This document shows, piece by piece, positions 1 to 5,927 of a stretch of 6,995 nucleotides of DNA. The position numbers were made by a program, and so were the translations under genes. The DNA is from Bdellovibrionales bacterium (GTDB taxonomy: Bacteria; Bdellovibrionota; Bacteriovoracia; Bacteriovoracales; Bacteriovoracaceae). Below the pieces are notes generated by a model, which saw only the letters and a list, made by a program, of their open reading frames with translations, did no database searches and was not told where the DNA came from. How positions within the stretch are numbered: the stretch's first letter is position 1; each line of letters starts with the position of its first letter. The stretch covers positions 1-6,995 of the forward strand of contig SXUH01000171.1 in NCBI GenBank assembly GCA_005791855.1. The letters are read 5' to 3'.

Positions 1-576
1 CTGCTGGCCCATGCCGGGGATGCAGGTTCCGGACGGCATGAAGAGGACGAAGTGGTCGTAGCCGGCGACGCTCACTTTCCGGGAGCTCACCACGTTCTTC
101 GCCTGGAGAACCATGTTGTGGAGCTGGTACCAGAGGTTGGCCGAATCACCGCAGTTCGGAAGGCTCGGCAGGTCCACCGGGGTTGCGTGAACTATCCCCT
201 GAATGGTCGTGGTCTCGCGGGACATCTCCTCGAAGTATCTCTTCACGGAGTTGGACGTCCCGAAGAGGATGCTCTCCATCTCAGCCTGGGTACAGCTCTG
301 TGCGGTGAGGCCCGGGAACTGCACCTTGATCGCCAGGATGTTCCTCGTCACGGGAAGGATGCTCGCCGCCGCCGGGGAAACACTCTGAGTGCTCTGCACA
401 GCTTGTGCGACTTTCTTCGAATCCGGCTTCCCCATGACGAAGGCCCCCGGGGAAACCTCGCTCACCGTCGGAAGAGGTTCCTCCACCGGGACCTCCGGTC
501 CGTACATCAAGCCGGAGTGGACACTCGCGGAGGAGAGGGAGAGGAGGAAGGAAAGGAGTAATCGAACCTGGCTCAT
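1..576 (-). CDS. Secreted M11/gametolysin-like metalloprotease, N-terminal part (runs off left edge)
   Basis: This gene starts at the ATG at 576-574 and stays open for 192 codons to the window edge, so the C-terminal part is missing. The start is supported by an AGAAGGTG Shine-Dalgarno-like sequence a few bases upstream. Residues 1-21 look like a signal peptide: R5, then a Leu/Ser-rich hydrophobic core (LLLSFLLSLSS), with no lipobox. Residues 22-75 are a low-complexity Pro/Ser/Val stretch, probably a propeptide or linker. From about residue 79 the pattern NILAIKVQFPGL, then a FGTSNSVKRYFEEMS segment and finally VAGYDHFVLFMPSG near the edge, resembles the start of gametolysin (peptidase M11) and M6-like secreted zinc proteases. 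The HExxH zinc motif would lie downstream, outside the window, so activity cannot be judged. Cys94, Cys141 and Cys185 could form disulfides after export. It would act outside the cytoplasm. Family assignment is by pattern recognition only; the reading frame itself is solid. Confidence 0.78.
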   Translation of the reverse strand, partial: MSQVRLLLSFLLSLSSASVHSGLMYGPEVPVEEPLPTVSEVSPGAFVMGKPDSKKVAQAVQSTQSVSPAAASILPVTRNILAIKVQFPGLTAQSCTQAEMESILFGTSNSVKRYFEEMSRETTTIQGIVHATPVDLPSLPNCGDSANLWYQLHNMVLQAKNVVSSRKVSVAGYDHFVLFMPSGTCIPGMGQQ

Positions 577-581
577 GGCTG

Positions 582-589
582 CACCTTCT
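582..589 (-). promoter_or_regulatory. Ribosome binding site of the M11-like protease gene
   Basis: Read on the minus strand, AGAAGGTG lies 5 bases before the ATG at 576. It is a partial match to the anti-Shine-Dalgarno complement and supports this start over later in-frame ATGs such as the one at residue 24. Confidence 0.5.
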
Positions 590-595
590 ATCCGT

Positions 596-625
596 GTTAT
601 CGGTAGGCCAGCTTAAAAAAATCAA
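596..625 (-). promoter_or_regulatory. Candidate sigma-70-type promoter for the M11-like protease
   Basis: On the minus strand TTGATT (625-620) and GATAAC (601-596) are separated by 18 bases; each matches the consensus at four of six positions. The predicted start of transcription, about 589, gives a very short leader that begins next to the ribosome binding site. It lies in a small AT-rich patch with a run of seven A/T bases inside a GC-rich region. A promoter is needed if the radA transcript ends in this gap, but the match is only moderate. Confidence 0.33.
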
Positions 626-670
626 CGCGCCGGGAGAATTTCTTCCTTCCTGCGAATCTGCCTCTTTCTT

Positions 671-714
671 AGGTAGGCCCTGGATCCCCGCGAGGAGACC
701 GGGGGACGCCTAAC
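671..714 (-). other. Stem-loop downstream of radA, possible weak terminator
   Basis: Read on the minus strand just after the radA stop, GTCCCC-CG pairs with CG-C-GGGGAT around a 7-base loop (about 684-707, one bulged C and one G-U pair). Outer arms TAGGC (712-708) and GCCTA (678-674) can extend it, and TTAGG/CCTAA is an alternative outer pairing. The sequence after it is CCTAAGAAAG, with no run of U. A classical intrinsic terminator is therefore not supported; it could be a pause, a processing or 3' protective structure, or chance in GC-rich DNA. Confidence 0.3.
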
Positions 715-723
715 CCTGAGTTT

Positions 724-2100
724 TCACTGCTTTTTGAACAGAAGGTCCCGGAGCTCGCTTGCCTTGGTGATCCCCACCAGCTCGAGCTTGTACTTCCCCT
801 TGTAGTCCTCGGCGGACCTCTTCGAGGTGACCACTCTCCGGTAGTTCATCTGCGCGATCTCCTTCAGCCGCATCTCCATCATGGGAACCGACCGGACCTC
901 CCCGGTGAGGCCCACCTCTCCGAGGAAGATGGTGTCGTTCGGGATCGCCGTCGCGTGGTAGGAGCTCAACAGGGAAGCGATCACGGAGAGGTCGTTTTCC
1001 CTGGTGGTGAGCTTCATCCCGCCGACGACGTTGACGTAGATGTCGTTGTAGGAGAGCGGGATCCCGAGGTACTTGTCGATCACCGCAACCAGGAGGGCGA
1101 CCCGGTTCGAGTCGAGGCCCTGGGTCGTCCGCCGGCCGACGGCGAACTTATTCTCCACGACCAGCGCCTGGATCTCCACGAAGAGCGACCGGCTCCCCTC
1201 CAGGATGCAGGTGATGGAGCGGCCATAGGACCCCGGCAGCGACTGTTCCAGGAAGTACTGCGAGGGATTCTTGATCTCCACCAGGCCCTTCTCCTGCATC
1301 TCGAAGATCCCGACCTCGTTGGTGTTCCCGAACCGGTTCTTCATCACCCGGAGCATCCGGTACTGGCCCAGCTGGTCGCCCTCGAAGTAGATGACCGTGT
1401 CGACCATGTGCTCGAGGATCTTGGGCCCGGCGATCTGGCCCTCCTTGGTCACGTGGCCAATGAGGAAGCAGGTGAGGTCGTAGGCCTTGGCGAAGTTCAT
1501 GAGCTCGTAGGTCACCTCCCGGATCTGGGTGAGGGTGCCGGCGGCCGAGTCCACCTGGCTCGAGTGGGTGGTCTGGATCGAATCCAGCACCAGGAACTTC
1601 GGCTTCAGTTCCTTCACCTGCTCGAGGATCTTCTGCCAGTTCGTTTCGTTGAAGATGTATAATCCGGAGTTGTCCACACCGAGGCGCTTGGACCGCTGGG
1701 CCACCTGGGACTCGGACTCCTCTCCGCTCACGTATAAGATCCTTTCTTTCCCGTAGCCGCTCAGGAGTTTTCCACAGACCTCCATCAGGAGTGTGGACTT
1801 CCCGATCCCCGGCTCCCCGCCGATGAGGGTGAGGGACCCGAGGGTCACGCCCCCGCCCATCACCCGGTCGAACTCCCCGATCTTCGTCTGGTAGCGCTCG
1901 ACCTTCTCCACCTCGATCTCGTCGATGGTCTTGGGCCTGCTCTCCCTTCCGGAGATGGACTTCGGAGAGGCCTTGCTCGGCTTCACGCTCTCCTCTTCCG
2001 CGAACGAGTTCCACTGGTTGCAGTCCGGGCACTTGCCCAGCCACTTCGGTGATTGGTAGCCGCATTCCTGGCACGTGTAGACCGTCTTTATCTTTGCCAT
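724..2100 (-). CDS. radA: DNA repair protein RadA (Sms), branch-migration ATPase
   Basis: RadA is a RecA-like, DnaB-family-type hexameric ATPase that drives branch migration and helps process recombination intermediates; it acts in the cytoplasm on DNA. The 458-residue length is normal for the family. All hallmark parts are present in order: an N-terminal zinc finger with C10, C13, C24 and C27; Walker A GGEPGIGKST at 94-103; Walker B FLVLDSIQT at 169-177; the RadA-specific KNRFG motif at 254-258; and a C-terminal Lon-protease-like domain (about 280-458) with the conserved GEVGLTGEVR at 394-403. The ATG start lies one base after the ligA stop (TAA-G-ATG), and its ribosome binding site AAGGG (2110-2106) is inside the end of ligA, so translation is probably coupled to the ligase. 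No damage to the frame or key residues was seen. Its last codon is followed by the stem-loop region before the next minus-strand gene. Confidence 0.98.
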   Translation of the reverse strand: MAKIKTVYTCQECGYQSPKWLGKCPDCNQWNSFAEEESVKPSKASPKSISGRESRPKTIDEIEVEKVERYQTKIGEFDRVMGGGVTLGSLTLIGGEPGIGKSTLLMEVCGKLLSGYGKERILYVSGEESESQVAQRSKRLGVDNSGLYIFNETNWQKILEQVKELKPKFLVLDSIQTTHSSQVDSAAGTLTQIREVTYELMNFAKAYDLTCFLIGHVTKEGQIAGPKILEHMVDTVIYFEGDQLGQYRMLRVMKNRFGNTNEVGIFEMQEKGLVEIKNPSQYFLEQSLPGSYGRSITCILEGSRSLFVEIQALVVENKFAVGRRTTQGLDSNRVALLVAVIDKYLGIPLSYNDIYVNVVGGMKLTTRENDLSVIASLLSSYHATAIPNDTIFLGEVGLTGEVRSVPMMEMRLKEIAQMNYRRVVTSKRSAEDYKGKYKLELVGITKASELRDLLFKKQ

Positions 2101-2101
2101 C

Positions 2102-3994
2102 TTATCCCTTGATCATCTTCAGGAGCTTCTGTTCGCTTACGATCGGAATCCCCAGTGTCTTCGCCTTCACAAACTTGCTCGAGGTGCCGTCCTCTTCGTT
2201 GGTCACGAGGTAGGTGGTGTTCTTGGACACCGAGCTCACCATGACGCCGCCGTTGAGCTTGATGAGCTTCTCCACCTCCGCCCGGGGCATGCTGAGCTCG
2301 CCGGTGATGCAGAACTTGCTCCCCGACAGCGCACCCTCCGCGTGGGTGACCTCCGTCCGCACCGTCACGCCCACGCTCAGGAGTTCCTGGATCAGTTCCT
2401 CCTTCTTGCGGATGGAGGCCAGGAAATCCTTCGAGGACTTCTCCGCGAAGCCCTCGATGTGGAGCATCTTCTCTAGCGTGAGGCCCAGGATCTTCTCAAG
2501 GGTATTGTACCCCTGGGAGATGATCTTTTCACTTTTGGCGGTGGAGATCCCTTCCACGCCGATGGCGGCGATGAACTGCGCCAGGGTCTGGTCCCGGGTC
2601 TTCTGGATGTTCTCGAACATCTTCGTCGCGAGCTTCTCCTTCACCTTGTCCAGCAGCATGAGGTCTTCCACGCTCAGGCGGTAGAGGTCCGGGATGCCTT
2701 CGACCAGGCCCTTGTTGATCATCTCCTCGAGCCGCTTGTCAGAGAGGTCGTCGATCCCCGCCTTGTGGATGTAGTTCAGGATGACCTCCTTCACCTTCGT
2801 CGGGCACCGGTCGTTGTCGCAATAAAGCCAGATGTCTTCCACGATGAGTTCCGACCCGCAGCTCGGGCACTCCTTCGGATACGTGAAGGGCCCCTTGGAC
2901 TTCTCCGCGACGCCGAGGAACTTCGGGATCACCTCGCCGGAGCGGATGATCTCGATCTTGTCCCCGGCCCGGAGCTGGAAGCTCTGGGCGATGCCGTAGT
3001 TGTGCAAGGTCACCCTCCCGATCATCGCTCCGGAGAGCTCGGTCGGCTCGACCAGGGCCACCGGGGTGAGGGTCCCGTTCCGCGAAACGCCCCACTCGAT
3101 CTCCCGGATGGTGGTGACCTTCGTGTCTCCGGCGAACTTGAAGGCGATCTTGTACCTCGGGTGGTGGGAGGTCTCTCCCAGTTCGTCGTGGAGCTTCAGG
3201 TCATCGTAGATGAAGACGAGGCCATCGATGAGGTAGTTCCCGCAGGACATGAACTCCCGGGCCTGCTCGATGCGCGCGGGAAGATCCTTGGCCGTCGCGT
3301 GGACCTCGTACTCCGGGATGTCGAACCCCTGGGCCTTCAGGAACTCGAGCTTCTCGTGCTCGGCCCTGAACTTCTCCTCGGAGATCACGTCGAAGGCCTT
3401 GAAGCTCAGGTGCCGGCAGAGCTGGATGTTCTCCTTCCTTCCGAGGAGGCCCGCGACGATGTTCCGCTGGGAGGTCGGGACCTCCAGGTTCATCTCCTTC
3501 ATCTCCTTGGTGAGGTGGAAGAAGCTCGTCTCCACGCAGTAGACCTCCCCCCGGACCTCCACGCTCTTCCCCCCGGGGAGGTGCTTCGGGATGTCGGGGA
3601 TGAAGACGGCCTTCTTCGTGATGTTCTCACCGTACTGGCCGTCCCCGCGGGTCTTCGCGACCGCGAGGTGGCCGTTCTCGTAGACGATGGAGCAGCTCGA
3701 GCCGTCGATCTTGAAGACGCTGACGACCTTCTCCTTCCCCACCCACTTCGCGAGGTCCCCCTCGTCGTAGGTCTTGTCCAGGGAGAGCATCCGCCGCTGG
3801 TGCGGGACCTTGTTCAGGGCTTCGGACTGCTTGAAGCCCACGAGCCTCAGCACCGGGTTCTCCGGATCGAGCTTCCGGAGCTCGTCCTCGAGCTTGTCGT
3901 ACTTCTCGTCGGAGACCTCGGCGGCGCCTCGGTAGTAGCGCTCCTTGTGGTGGAGGATTAGCTTTTCCAGTTCCTGGATTCGATTCACTTTCAT
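2102..3994 (-). CDS. ligA: NAD+-dependent DNA ligase LigA, with diverged nucleotidyltransferase motifs
   Basis: The enzyme seals nicks in DNA using NAD+ and is needed in replication and repair. From the ATG at 3994 it has 630 residues, shorter than the usual roughly 670. A TTG two codons upstream (4000) is an alternative start; the ATG is preferred because the weak purine-rich site GAGAAAAG is better spaced from it. Domain order is complete: Ia NAD-binding helices with SDEKYDKL (about 28-35); adenylation domain with MLSLDK, motif I KIDG (nucleophile Lys95), TRGDG, RGEV (Glu150), motif IV DG at 257-258, motif V AFKFAGD (Lys286); OB fold with SRNGTLTPVA; Cys4 zinc finger (C376, C379, C392, C397); helix-hairpin-helix repeats; and a C-terminal BRCT domain (about 555-630). 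Several normally fixed residues differ: the Glu two before the motif I Lys is Val93, and the motif IV Lys is Ile262. It lies 32 bases after the barrel-protein gene and one base before radA. Confidence 0.96.
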   Translation of the reverse strand: MKVNRIQELEKLILHHKERYYRGAAEVSDEKYDKLEDELRKLDPENPVLRLVGFKQSEALNKVPHQRRMLSLDKTYDEGDLAKWVGKEKVVSVFKIDGSSCSIVYENGHLAVAKTRGDGQYGENITKKAVFIPDIPKHLPGGKSVEVRGEVYCVETSFFHLTKEMKEMNLEVPTSQRNIVAGLLGRKENIQLCRHLSFKAFDVISEEKFRAEHEKLEFLKAQGFDIPEYEVHATAKDLPARIEQAREFMSCGNYLIDGLVFIYDDLKLHDELGETSHHPRYKIAFKFAGDTKVTTIREIEWGVSRNGTLTPVALVEPTELSGAMIGRVTLHNYGIAQSFQLRAGDKIEIIRSGEVIPKFLGVAEKSKGPFTYPKECPSCGSELIVEDIWLYCDNDRCPTKVKEVILNYIHKAGIDDLSDKRLEEMINKGLVEGIPDLYRLSVEDLMLLDKVKEKLATKMFENIQKTRDQTLAQFIAAIGVEGISTAKSEKIISQGYNTLEKILGLTLEKMLHIEGFAEKSSKDFLASIRKKEELIQELLSVGVTVRTEVTHAEGALSGSKFCITGELSMPRAEVEKLIKLNGGVMVSSVSKNTTYLVTNEEDGTSSKFVKAKTLGIPIVSEQKLLKMIKG

Positions 3995-4026
3995 TTTCAA
4001 TTCTTTTCTCGACGGCGGACCGGGTC

Positions 4027-5505
4027 CTAGAAATTGAAGGAGACTCCGAGCTTCAGGAGGTTGTCCTTGTAGGACAGTTCCTTGAAGTCTTCCTTGAACT
4101 TCGCCTTCCGGGACAGGGTCACGATGCTTCCGTCCAGGGTCATTCGCGGTGTGTATTGGTACTTCAGCCCGAGCTCGAGCTCGAGCGCGGAGATGCTCGT
4201 GGCGGTTCCGTAGATCTTGTCGTCGTCGGTGAACGTCGGGAACGGGAGGAACTCGGCTTTGACGAAGAGCTTGTAGAGCGGGTTCAGCGGGATCTTCGCC
4301 GCCGTTCCGAACATGAGGCCCGAGATGTAGTTCGTCCCGAAGCCGTCGGCGCGGGCCAGGTTCAGGTCGAACCCGTGGCCCGCGTACCCTCCGTAGAAGT
4401 CGATCTGCGGCCCATTGAAGAGGCCGATGGGGAGGTAGCGGTAGCCGCCGAAGATCTTCGTGGTGCCGTAGTTAACGTTCACGACGTTCCGCTCGAGGGT
4501 CCCCGAGGTCTTCTTCAGGCTCCCGAGGGAGCGGATGATCTCGAGGGTCGCGAAGTACTCGCGGGTGATCCAGCCCTCCGCCTTGAGGTCGAGGCCATAG
4601 GTCCGGCCGCTGACCCGCTTCGCCCCCGTCGGCGTCGACGTGTCCACGCTCGAACTCGAGCCGAAGAAGGCGACGGAGAGGATCCCGAGCTCGCCCTCCG
4701 GTTCCTGGTCCTTCTCGTCGTCCTTGGCCTTGGCCTCGGGCTTCATCGGCTCGAGCCGGACCCAGTCGCCCGGGGCGAGGTGCTTCCCGGCCCGGTACGT
4801 CTTCACCATGCCCAGGGCCTGGTTGTCGGAGATGTTGAAGACCTTCCCCTCGGCCAGAACCTCGGTGTCCCAGTCGACGATCTTCTTGAACAGCGGGTGC
4901 TTCTTCTTCGCCACCTGTCGCTTCACGATGAACTGCTGGCCCTCCTGGAGCGGGTACCCTTTCCCGACGTCGAGGGTGATCTGGTCCCCGAGGATGCCGT
5001 TGATCTTGGCGTCGTAGGGAATGGTTTTCGAGTAGGTCTCGAGCCAGGTCTTTGCCGCGGCGGCGATGGGATCGACCTGGTCCGAGTCGAGCTTCATGGT
5101 CTCGGAGAAGTAGAGGTCCTCCCCGTTCTCGCCGTAGACGTCCATCTCGAGCTCCACGCCGTTGACCTCGTTGACGATGGCCACGCGGATGATCGATCCG
5201 ACCTTGAGCTTGTTCGCGACGGCTTCGAGGACGGGCTTGGTCTTCAGGTACTTCGGAAGGTTGTCCCGGTACTTGGAGAAGACGTTGAGCATCCCGGAGT
5301 TCGAGACGTAGGTGCACCAGTTACTCTTCCTGAGCTGCTCCTCGAGCTCCTGGAACACCTTGTACCCGATCGCTCCGCCGACGCTATCCGTGATCGGGAG
5401 GAGCGTGCAGCGTCTCATGGATGACTGCCCGAAGGTCGCCGGCGCCTGGCCCCAGGAGACCAGGGAGATCAGGAGAGCGAGGATCGAGGCGAGGAGTTTC
5501 TTCAT
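4027..5505 (-). CDS. Exported FlgT-like N-domain plus outer-membrane beta-barrel protein
   Basis: This 492-residue protein has no gene name I recognise. Residues 1-23 are a clear signal peptide (MKK, hydrophobic core LLASILALLISLVSW, likely cleavage near Ala21-Pro-Ala23). Residues 31-160 look like the alpha/beta fold of FlgT/TolB-like periplasmic proteins (TLLPITDS at 34-41, amphipathic helix 46-60, RVAIVNEVNGVELEMDVY at 107-124). Residues 167-252 carry INGILGDQITLDVGKG and two later strands, like the FlgT C-terminal SH3-like module. A charged linker rich in K, D and E (255-272) leads to about 220 residues with alternating short strands and glycine/aromatic residues, ending in LGVSFNF, a typical outer-membrane barrel C-terminus recognised by the Bam machinery. 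Cys33 and Cys64 could pair in the periplasm. Its start overlaps the HTH gene stop by 4 bases (ATGA) and its own ribosome binding site is weak, so coupled translation is likely. Export and barrel fold are well supported; the role is unknown. Confidence 0.86.
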   Translation of the reverse strand: MKKLLASILALLISLVSWGQAPATFGQSSMRRCTLLPITDSVGGAIGYKVFQELEEQLRKSNWCTYVSNSGMLNVFSKYRDNLPKYLKTKPVLEAVANKLKVGSIIRVAIVNEVNGVELEMDVYGENGEDLYFSETMKLDSDQVDPIAAAAKTWLETYSKTIPYDAKINGILGDQITLDVGKGYPLQEGQQFIVKRQVAKKKHPLFKKIVDWDTEVLAEGKVFNISDNQALGMVKTYRAGKHLAPGDWVRLEPMKPEAKAKDDEKDQEPEGELGILSVAFFGSSSSVDTSTPTGAKRVSGRTYGLDLKAEGWITREYFATLEIIRSLGSLKKTSGTLERNVVNVNYGTTKIFGGYRYLPIGLFNGPQIDFYGGYAGHGFDLNLARADGFGTNYISGLMFGTAAKIPLNPLYKLFVKAEFLPFPTFTDDDKIYGTATSISALELELGLKYQYTPRMTLDGSIVTLSRKAKFKEDFKELSYKDNLLKLGVSFNF

Positions 5506-5843
5506 AGTTGTATCGGCAGCTCCGGTGGGGAATCGTGTTTAGTCGTCCGGGAGCTCTTCTCTTTCTCGTAGAGGTCGACGAGCATCTTCAGTTCGTTGTT
5601 CTCCTCCCGGAGCTTCTTGTTCTGCACCTTGAACAACTCGAGTTCGAGTTTGACTCTAAGCAGTTCTTCGTCTTCCCTGATCCTTAGCTTTTCAGATGAG
5701 GGCACGTAAATAAAGTACTTTCCGTTTTCTTCTTTGTGCTTCAAGATATTTGTCTTGATGTGCCTTCTGATGGTGGAGATGGAAACGTTTTTGTAGCGCG
5801 AATAGTCATTGATGGATAACCATACTCCTTCCGTGGCAATCAT
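5502..5843 (-). CDS. Small helix-turn-helix protein with coiled-coil tail, probable local regulator
   Basis: This is a 113-residue protein. Residues 8-46 (WLSINDYSRYKNVSISTIRR, then a Lys-rich wing-like KEENGKYFIYV) look like a MerR/excisionase-type winged helix-turn-helix, with STIRRHIK as the probable recognition helix. Residues 55-97 are a Glu/Lys/Leu-rich heptad-like helix (ELLRVKLELELFK, NKKLREENNELKML), probably a coiled coil for dimerisation. The tail is short, polar and Pro-rich. The ATG at 5843 is chosen because AAAGGAGG stands 4 bases upstream; the earlier in-frame ATG at 5873 falls inside the predicted -10 box and has no ribosome binding site. Its stop overlaps the start of the barrel-protein gene (ATGA). 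The 5' half of the gene is AT-rich (about 35-43% GC in 60-base blocks, by hand count) and the 3' half GC-rich. It may regulate its own operon and the divergent patatin, which is an inference from position. Confidence 0.85.
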   Translation of the reverse strand: MIATEGVWLSINDYSRYKNVSISTIRRHIKTNILKHKEENGKYFIYVPSSEKLRIREDEELLRVKLELELFKVQNKKLREENNELKMLVDLYEKEKSSRTTKHDSPPELPIQL

Positions 5844-5847
5844 GTAT

Positions 5848-5855
5848 CCTCCTTT
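5848..5855 (-). promoter_or_regulatory. Strong ribosome binding site of the HTH gene
   Basis: On the minus strand AAAGGAGG precedes the ATG at 5843 by 4 bases. It is the best Shine-Dalgarno sequence in the window and decides this start against the longer in-frame alternatives further upstream, whose reading frame continues antisense through the patatin gene. Confidence 0.85.
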
Positions 5856-5858
5856 AGC

Positions 5859-5874
5859 GATAACCACTATCATA
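5859..5874. promoter_or_regulatory. Inverted repeat GATA-N5-TATC and symmetric -10 (possible operator/bidirectional promoter)
   Basis: GATA (5859-5862) and TATC (5868-5871) form a short inverted repeat with a 5-base spacer. It overlaps TATCATA (5868-5874), which reads as a -10 in both directions: TATCAT on plus and TATGAT on minus. A plus-strand start near 5880 would give the patatin gene a leader of about 48 bases, but no good plus-strand -35 is present. GATAACCA (5859-5866) recurs at 5815-5822 inside the HTH gene. A site for the adjacent HTH protein is plausible but not shown. Confidence 0.3.
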
Positions 5875-5897
5875 GAGAATCTGGTGAAGATGTGCAA
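5869..5897 (-). promoter_or_regulatory. Promoter of the HTH-barrel-ligA-radA cluster
   Basis: On the minus strand TTGCAC (5897-5892) and TATGAT (5874-5869) are 17 bases apart; the -10 matches the sigma-70 consensus at five of six positions, the -35 at three. Transcription would start near 5862, just ahead of the AAAGGAGG site, leaving a leader of about 20 bases. No other promoter is obvious further down the cluster, where genes overlap or nearly touch. Confidence 0.55.
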
Positions 5898-5927
5898 AAT
5901 CAAAGATTCCAAAAAAGTTGAGCTAAC

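Noticed and set aside
577..723. Small RNA or riboswitch in the gap between radA and the protease gene
   Set aside because: Only one imperfect hairpin and no U-run or known riboswitch pattern were found; 147 bases are adequately explained by a 3' end and a promoter.
955..1662. Plus-strand open frame opposite radA
   Set aside because: It is antisense to a fully conserved RadA and has low-complexity Leu/Asp/Val/Glu composition.
2765..3961. Long plus-strand open frame of about 398 codons opposite ligA
   Set aside because: It lies entirely antisense to a ligase with all its domains, is a monotonous mix of Leu, Val, Asp, Glu, Arg and Gly, and shows no recognisable fold. It is explained by lack of TTA/CTA/TCA codons in ligA.
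4171..4185. Tandem GAGCTC palindromes that could be a repeat or binding site
   Set aside because: They fall within the barrel-protein coding sequence and are explained by the alternating Leu-Glu codons of LELELGL.
4156..5424. Long plus-strand open frame of about 422 codons opposite the barrel-protein gene
   Set aside because: It has the same biased composition and no ribosome binding site or conserved motif. The opposite strand has a signal peptide, domains and a barrel end.
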